A DNA stretch of 11,421 nucleotides from XYA12-FULL-58-9 sp001798605 (GTDB taxonomy: Bacteria; Myxococcota; XYA12-FULL-58-9), in assembly GCA_036736205.1 (NCBI GenBank), contig DAINMX010000215.1, positions 1-11,421 on the forward strand, in the 5' to 3' direction. Shown piece by piece: positions 7,123 to 11,421 of the stretch. A program made the position numbers and the translations under genes. The notes beneath the pieces were generated by a model. It saw only the letters and a program-made list of their open reading frames with translations, was not told the DNA's origin and made no database searches. Numbering within the stretch: the first letter of the stretch is position 1; every line of letters begins with the position of its first letter.

Positions 7123-7812
7123 ATGGCAGAGAAACCCCCAGTGTATTACGACATCGAAAGGCTGCGCGCGCGCAGCAATAAGTTCCTCTGGGCCGCTGTG
7201 ATTGGCCTGGGTGCCACATCTGTTCTTTCGCTCTTTCTATCTGTCGCGTTGGCAGCGAAACCGGCTGCCGTCATTGAATTCGACTGCAAGGGCGAGCCCC
7301 GGGTCATTGAAGACACCTATAAGCCGGCACTGTCGACCAGTCGGGTGCGCGTCGAGTTCTTCATCACGGAATTCCTGAAGCGGATGGTCTTGATCGACTC
7401 GTCCGGCAAGAAACTCGAAACACAGCTTGCAGAAGCGTTGGCGATGATGACCCCAAAATTCGCTGAAGTGACCATGAAGGCCGGTCATGAGGTGCAACGG
7501 CGAGTGCAATACAAAGATGCCAACGTGTATTCGCAGCTCGAAGACCTAGAGCTTCTCATAGGTGATTTCGAGCCGACCGATGAGAAGATCTATTTCTATT
7601 GGCTGGCGAAGAACGTCTTTCGGCCCCTACATGGCGAGATCAGGGCAGAAGACGACGAGCTGAGCCGGTGGTTGATCGGGCGAGCGGAGATCGTTCGCGT
7701 ACCGGTAACGACTCACAACCCCTTTGGGTTGCAGATTGGGTATTTCCACTACGACATCTATTCGAATCGTGAAGACTTCGACTTGGCAGTTCTGAAGCTA
7801 AAAAAGGAATGA
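7123..7812 (+). CDS. virB8: VirB8/TrbF-type bitopic inner-membrane protein
   Basis: A 229-residue protein with a short cytoplasmic N-terminus (about 1-20), one transmembrane helix (about 21-44, FLWAAVIGLGATSVLSLFLS) and a periplasmic domain of about 185 residues. This is the VirB8/TrbF layout: a periplasmic NTF2-like domain that nucleates assembly of the T4SS and links the inner-membrane complex to VirB9 and VirB10. The length is typical (about 230). The periplasmic part includes the segments SRVRVEFFITEFLKRMV and GFEPTDEKIYFYWLAKNVF-like alternations of helix and strand expected for the fold. Downstream, AAGGA at the end of this gene serves as Shine-Dalgarno for the VirB9-like gene, which starts 4 nt after the stop. 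Confidence 0.88.
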   Translation: MAEKPPVYYDIERLRARSNKFLWAAVIGLGATSVLSLFLSVALAAKPAAVIEFDCKGEPRVIEDTYKPALSTSRVRVEFFITEFLKRMVLIDSSGKKLETQLAEALAMMTPKFAEVTMKAGHEVQRRVQYKDANVYSQLEDLELLIGDFEPTDEKIYFYWLAKNVFRPLHGEIRAEDDELSRWLIGRAEIVRVPVTTHNPFGLQIGYFHYDIYSNREDFDLAVLKLKKE

Positions 7813-7816
7813 ACCA

Positions 7817-8824
7817 GTGCTTTCTCTTCTGCTAACAGCAGCCATGTGCGTCGGTGCGCCCGCCAAAAACGGCGCCCAAGTGCCAAACCTCGAGCCGGCC
7901 GGCGAGGCCTACACACCGCAGTGCAAGGTCGACAAAGAGGGCTACTGCACAGACAAGGCGCTCTATGTCGATCTAGACCAGGGCCGAGACATCTATCTGA
8001 GGATAAACACCGCGGTCGGTGATGTGGTGAGCCTCCTTTTCCCAGAAGGCGTGACATTTTTGACAAATCCCACGGTGGGTAACAAGGCCGTCTACAAATT
8101 GGAGGCACGCGAACATGCGTTGGACCTGTTCGTCATGCAACCAGGGCAAGTTGCCTCGCTGGAGGCAGTCTTTGGTCACCGCACGGTCATTCAGATCGAT
8201 GCCAAAGGTGGCGCACGGCGCTGGCACATAACCTTGGATGTGATCGTCGCCCCCGAAGACCTTTCGGTGCGAGCGGTATCGTTTCGAAGCGTCAAGATGA
8301 TTGACGAAGAGGCGTATGTGAAGGAGCGAATCGAGGAGGCCGTCGCCGACCTCCGCAAACAGGTCGAAGACAAGAAGGCTGAATTGGGTGAGACCGCGGA
8401 GGGGATGGCCTACGAGGTCATGACCGGGATGTATGCCCAAGGCAACACGTGCAGCGACAGCCACACGCCGAGCAATCGAGCGGACGGGCTGTGGGCCCAT
8501 GTGCTCGAGGTCTGCCGAACCGGGGACCGCATATTTGTGCAATTCGAGCTGCGTAACAGCAGCCGTAACCGGTTTGAGGTTGGGTTGGTGGAGCTCGTTC
8601 GCGGCGCGGATTCTGAGGGAACGGAAGCCGGGGTCGATTCGATTGTGCGGTTCTGGGCTCCGGGGAAGGGCGAAGCGATCGATACCTTGACGGTCGCGCA
8701 TCGGCAGACTGTCAGAGGTGCAATATCGATCGAGGCGACAGATGAAGCGGACAAGTGGGGAGTGCGGTTCCGGGAAAACAGCGGCACCGGTCGGGTTCTC
8801 GTAGTGGATGGGTTGCGGTTTTGA
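7817..8824 (+). CDS. virB9: VirB9/TrbG-like core-complex protein with DUF2381-like features
   Basis: A 335-residue exported protein in the VirB9 position. VirB9 forms the periplasmic and outer-membrane ring with VirB10. It has a short signal peptide (residues 1-16, MLSLLLTAAMCVGAPA). A beta-rich domain (about 48-158) has the look of a VirB9 N-domain: VVSLLFPEGV, then a VGNKAVYKLE segment, LFVMQP and RTVIQID. Next come a helical, probably coiled-coil stretch (about 163-196, EEAYVKERIEEAVADLRKQV) and a second beta-rich domain (about 225-335) with VQFELRNSS, IVRFWAPGKGE and a closing VLVVDGLRF. From memory, the helix plus this C-domain resembles the Myxococcus DUF2381/TIGR02268 family. The usual VirB7-binding C-domain is not obvious. 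The GTG start is fixed by an in-frame stop at 7799 and by AAGGA 8 nt upstream. The stop overlaps the TTG of the kinase gene by 4 nt. Cysteines at 36, 43, 212 and 233 could form disulfides. Confidence 0.72.
   Translation: MLSLLLTAAMCVGAPAKNGAQVPNLEPAGEAYTPQCKVDKEGYCTDKALYVDLDQGRDIYLRINTAVGDVVSLLFPEGVTFLTNPTVGNKAVYKLEAREHALDLFVMQPGQVASLEAVFGHRTVIQIDAKGGARRWHITLDVIVAPEDLSVRAVSFRSVKMIDEEAYVKERIEEAVADLRKQVEDKKAELGETAEGMAYEVMTGMYAQGNTCSDSHTPSNRADGLWAHVLEVCRTGDRIFVQFELRNSSRNRFEVGLVELVRGADSEGTEAGVDSIVRFWAPGKGEAIDTLTVAHRQTVRGAISIEATDEADKWGVRFRENSGTGRVLVVDGLRF
8807..8820 (+). repeat. 14-bp direct repeat, copy 1 (just before the fusion gene)
   Basis: GATGGGTTGCGGTT at 8807-8820 abuts the TTG start of the kinase-VirB10 gene and recurs exactly at 11300-11313, over its stop codon. 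Allowing one gapped base, the match extends a few bases upstream. It also contains the only G-rich, Shine-Dalgarno-like sequence before the start. Confidence 0.6.
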
Positions 8825-11301
8825 ACGAAGAATCAAAATCACAGCAGGTCCCAGCGGAGTCTTTCCCGCAAACATTTGGGGACTACACGCTGCTGCGGCT
8901 GCTTTCGAGCGGCGGTATGGCGAACGTGTATGTGGCGAAACGCACGGGCATGGACCGGGAGGTGGCGCTAAAAAGGATTCGGCGGGACAAGGCCGATCAG
9001 ACCTTTCGAACGATGTTCATTGACGAAACGAAGGTCACCGCCAATTTGTCACACCCGAACATCGTGCAGTGCCACGACTGTGGCAAATTCAATGACGAGT
9101 GCTTCATGGTCATGGAGCTGGTCGACGGTTACGATTTGCGGAGCGTTATTGGGCGGGCGAAACAAAAGAAGACCAAGTTGCCCCTGGGGTTTGTTGCGTA
9201 CTGCATCGCCGGGGTTGCACGGGGTCTCTCATATGCTCACAAGCGTGAAATTGACGGTAAGCCGCAACGCATCGTGCATCGGGATGTGAGTCCTCACAAC
9301 ATTCTGATCAGCAAAGACGGCATTGTTAAAATTGCTGATTTCGGTATCGCCAAGGCCGCAGAGCGGAGCGCTCACACTGAAGCCGGGTTCATCAAAGGGA
9401 AGCATTCCTACATGGCACCCGAGCAGGTCACGAGCAGCGGCGATATCGATCACCGGGCAGATATCTTTGCACTGGCAGCGGTAACCTATGAGCTTGCGAG
9501 CCTACGCACGTTGTTTAGTGGCCAAGGAGAGCTCTCCACCCTGACCCGCGTGCGCGATGTCGCACTTCCAGAGAACTACTCGGAAACACTCAATGACTAC
9601 CCACACCTCGAGGAGATACTCGACGGTGCCCTCCACCCCGAACCCGAGCATCGCTACGCGGATGCGTGCTTGTTCGCCAAACGATTGGAAACGCTGACGT
9701 TCAACGATGAGGGTGCATTTGGCGTCGACGAAGCGGCGAAGTGTTTGCAGGATTTGTTCAACGATGAGAGCGCCGGTGACGCCGACGTTCTTCCTATCGC
9801 CAATTCTGAGGACGACATCGAGCCTCCATGCGAAGTCATCGTGGCGAAGCGAGCAATCAAGGATGCAGGCACCGTAAGCCTCGGGCCAAAGCCCGTGCTC
9901 ACACCGGTGATGGAGCAGAACAACTCCGAGCTCGAGAGCCAGCAAAAGAGCCCTGAACACCTCGTAGTGTTCCTAGACGAGCCGCCGGTCGGCGTGCCAA
10001 CGCAGTCACAGTTTCATCCGCAGGTGGGCGAACCACCCAAAGCCGCCGAAATGCCGAGCGCCGAGGCCGACAACAACGGCAGCGGCCATGACAATGGCCC
10101 CCAAACTTCGCCACCGACCGAAGAGTCGGCCAAGAAGCAACCTGCACCTTCGGCAGAAGGAGGCGACGGCGCCGTGCGCGCTTGGAAAACTGGCGGCGGC
10201 AACAAATCCATAGCCCAACCGTCGTCAGGACAGCGGCCGACAGGACCCACGCCCGGTGCAGCGAATGTGCCTCGGCCAACCAGGCCGGAGAGCAAGCACA
10301 AGATTTGGGAGATTGCTGCCGCCGGCGCGGTCGCAGGGTTGTTGATGTTCTTCTTCGTCTTCGATGCGGGCAGTAGTTCGCAAGACCCCAAAACCGAGCA
10401 GGCCATAGACGACATGCGGGGTGAATTCCCGGAGTTGCGGTTCAAAAACCAACGTGAGGAACCGCCATCGGTCATCGAGGTGAGCTACCTTTTTAATGAG
10501 CAAGCGAGGCGAGAGGAGCGAAAGGTGGCCATGCCCACACCGGCAGTGGCAGCGCCCAGAAAGATTGAGGAGATCTCGGTCGAACAACGGGTGTCCGAGC
10601 CTCCAAAGAAGAGAGGCGGTCAACCGGGCCACCTATACAGAGAAGTCCGCAGCTCCGCGGCATTAACAGGAACCGCGGCCCCAGCCACGATGGCTCCCTC
10701 TCCTACGTTCCTTTATGCGGAGGGCGGGGAGGCCGATACCGCTCGCGTGGAAGAATCTGCGGTGGTCGATGCGCAGCCAACAGAGAAGACTGTTTTGCAG
10801 CTGCCTGTGTTGACCAAGATCCCCGTGAGCTTGTCGATTGGAATTTCATCGACGAGGCAGGACAAAGTACTCGGTTTGGTAACCAAGGCCGTAAAGGGCA
10901 AAACCGGCACCGTCCTCATCCCCAAAGGTGCTGTCGTCGGCGGCCTATCCACAGGCCGAGACAAACAACGGATCTATGTCCGATTCGATTGGGTGAAGTT
11001 CAACGGCGAAAAGCATCCGATTGCAGGGCAGGCGAGCACCGGGGCGCGCAAGAGTCGTTATGGCCTGCCTGCCGTGGTCCGTGAGGCAACCACCGAAGAA
11101 CGACAGAGTGCCGAGTTCGCCAAGGGCAGCCTGCAGGTCTTGCGGGATGTGGCGGTGGCCGGGGCGGGCGGTCTTGGCCGAAATCTTTCGACCCTGGGGG
11201 ATGGCGCGGTGGAAGAGGGAAAGAAGTCCCAAGATGTTGATGATGGGCTCGTGCTAACCGTGGCGGCCGGCAAAACCTTTACTGTGATCATTGTCGAGTG
11301 A
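8821..11301 (+). CDS. virB10: Ser/Thr protein kinase - VirB10/TrbI fusion protein
   Basis: An 826-residue two-part protein. Residues about 15-290 are a eukaryotic-like Ser/Thr kinase: glycine loop LLSSGGMANVYVAK (27-40), VALK lysine K51, helix-C glutamate E69, HRDVSPHN with catalytic D155 and N160, DFG at 173-175 and APE at 199-201, so it should be active. Residues about 300-495 are a linker, first acidic, then rich in P, A, E, S and T. One transmembrane helix spans about 498-514. Residues 515-655 are a polar periplasmic linker. Residues about 655-826 match VirB10/TrbI: KIPVSLSIGISS, VLIPKGAVVGG (IPKG at 700-703), YVRFDWVKF, and a terminal LTVAAGKTFTVIIVE. VirB10 spans the envelope and relays ATP energy to the outer channel, with its N-terminus in the cytoplasm, where the kinase would lie. 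TTG at 8821 overlaps the previous stop (TTGA). An ATG at 8755 would overlap it by 70 nt and is unlikely. The protein is about twice the usual VirB10 length (about 400). Confidence 0.92.
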   Translation: MNEESKSQQVPAESFPQTFGDYTLLRLLSSGGMANVYVAKRTGMDREVALKRIRRDKADQTFRTMFIDETKVTANLSHPNIVQCHDCGKFNDECFMVMELVDGYDLRSVIGRAKQKKTKLPLGFVAYCIAGVARGLSYAHKREIDGKPQRIVHRDVSPHNILISKDGIVKIADFGIAKAAERSAHTEAGFIKGKHSYMAPEQVTSSGDIDHRADIFALAAVTYELASLRTLFSGQGELSTLTRVRDVALPENYSETLNDYPHLEEILDGALHPEPEHRYADACLFAKRLETLTFNDEGAFGVDEAAKCLQDLFNDESAGDADVLPIANSEDDIEPPCEVIVAKRAIKDAGTVSLGPKPVLTPVMEQNNSELESQQKSPEHLVVFLDEPPVGVPTQSQFHPQVGEPPKAAEMPSAEADNNGSGHDNGPQTSPPTEESAKKQPAPSAEGGDGAVRAWKTGGGNKSIAQPSSGQRPTGPTPGAANVPRPTRPESKHKIWEIAAAGAVAGLLMFFFVFDAGSSSQDPKTEQAIDDMRGEFPELRFKNQREEPPSVIEVSYLFNEQARREERKVAMPTPAVAAPRKIEEISVEQRVSEPPKKRGGQPGHLYREVRSSAALTGTAAPATMAPSPTFLYAEGGEADTARVEESAVVDAQPTEKTVLQLPVLTKIPVSLSIGISSTRQDKVLGLVTKAVKGKTGTVLIPKGAVVGGLSTGRDKQRIYVRFDWVKFNGEKHPIAGQASTGARKSRYGLPAVVREATTEERQSAEFAKGSLQVLRDVAVAGAGGLGRNLSTLGDGAVEEGKKSQDVDDGLVLTVAAGKTFTVIIVE

Positions 11302-11313
11302 TGGGTTGCGGTT
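11300..11313 (+). repeat. 14-bp direct repeat, copy 2 (at the end of the fusion gene)
   Basis: Exact second copy of the 14-mer at 8807-8820. It begins inside the TGA stop of the kinase-VirB10 gene, so the two copies bracket this gene almost to the base. Confidence 0.6.
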
Positions 11314-11325
11314 GCCCCAACGGTT

Positions 11326-11387
11326 ACAGCCTCGGTAGCGGCCACAGCCACGGCCACGGCCACGGCCTCGGTAGCGGCCTCGGCCAC
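11326..11387 (+). repeat. Degenerate hexamer tandem tract (GCC-NNN), right copy
   Basis: GCC-ACA, GCC-ACG and GCC-TCG hexamers broken twice by CGGTAGCG. It is the same repeat type and orientation as 1751-1848, with a shared exact 20-mer. It begins 24 nt after the stop of the fusion gene. No gene is visible between 11302 and the window end, and no clean terminator is seen after the operon. Confidence 0.75.
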
Positions 11388-11421
11388 GTATCGGTTTCGG
11401 AGATCGGGTTGGGTCTCGTCC

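Noticed and set aside
7817..7870. Lipoprotein signal in the VirB9-like protein (cysteine at residue 11)
   Set aside because: The residues before the cysteine (AAM) do not fit a lipobox, so a VirB7-like lipoprotein role is not supported.
8755..8820. ATG at 8755 as the start of the kinase-VirB10 gene
   Set aside because: It would overlap the VirB9-like gene by 70 nt and add 22 residues unlike a kinase N-terminus. TTG at 8821 gives a 4-nt overlap like the other junctions of the operon.
7973..8875. 300-residue minus-strand ORF
   Set aside because: Antisense to the VirB9-like gene, against the operon direction, and without recognisable domains.
11302..11325. Terminator directly after the operon
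   Set aside because: Only a 4-bp GTTG/CAAC stem is seen, with no T-run.
1..11421. tRNA, rRNA, CRISPR array, insertion sequence or transposase gene
   Set aside because: No cloverleaf, regularly spaced repeat-spacer pattern or transposase motif was seen by eye on either strand.

Overview
The window carries a compact type IV secretion system (T4SS) operon on the + strand, preceded by two small unrelated genes and a long, repeat-rich intergenic stretch. The DNA is moderately GC-rich. The kinase catalytic loop reads HRDVSPHN, and the VirB9-position protein resembles a family I know from Myxococcus. Both point to a Myxococcota or other deltaproteobacterial-type genome, but no marker in the window proves the taxonomy.

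Layout. Positions 127-1083 encode a predicted secreted protein of unknown function, with two copies of a 21-bp direct repeat on either side. On the minus strand, 1464-1231 encodes a 77-residue conserved-looking small protein with a strong ribosome binding site, a hairpin in its 5' leader and a GC-rich terminator. Positions 1465-2179 hold no convincing gene. They contain short tandem repeats, a degenerate GCC-NNN hexamer tract, three small hairpins, and a possible promoter and dyad ahead of the T4SS operon.

The operon runs from 2180 to 11301 with gaps of at most 4 nt or short overlaps, in the order VirB2, VirB3, VirB4, VirB5, VirB6, VirB8, VirB9-like, VirB10. VirB2 and VirB5 have signal peptides and should form the pilus. 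VirB4 is the ATPase. VirB3, VirB6 and VirB8 form the inner-membrane platform. The VirB9-like protein and VirB10 should form the envelope-spanning core.

The standout is the last gene. Its N-terminal half is a complete eukaryotic-like Ser/Thr protein kinase. This is followed by a long acidic and proline-rich linker, one transmembrane helix, a periplasmic linker and a C-terminal VirB10/TrbI-type domain. VirB10 has a cytoplasmic N-terminus and is the part thought to couple ATP use in the cytoplasm to gating of the outer channel, so a kinase fused there is topologically sensible. It suggests a phosphorylation-controlled T4SS. The adjacent VirB9-position protein looks like a hybrid of a VirB9 N-terminal domain and a myxobacterial DUF2381-like protein.

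VirB1, VirB7, VirB11, VirD4, a relaxase and an oriT are not seen in the window, so DNA transfer versus protein secretion cannot be decided. The operon is bracketed by two tracts of the same hexamer-based low-complexity repeat, at 1751-1848 and 11326-11387.
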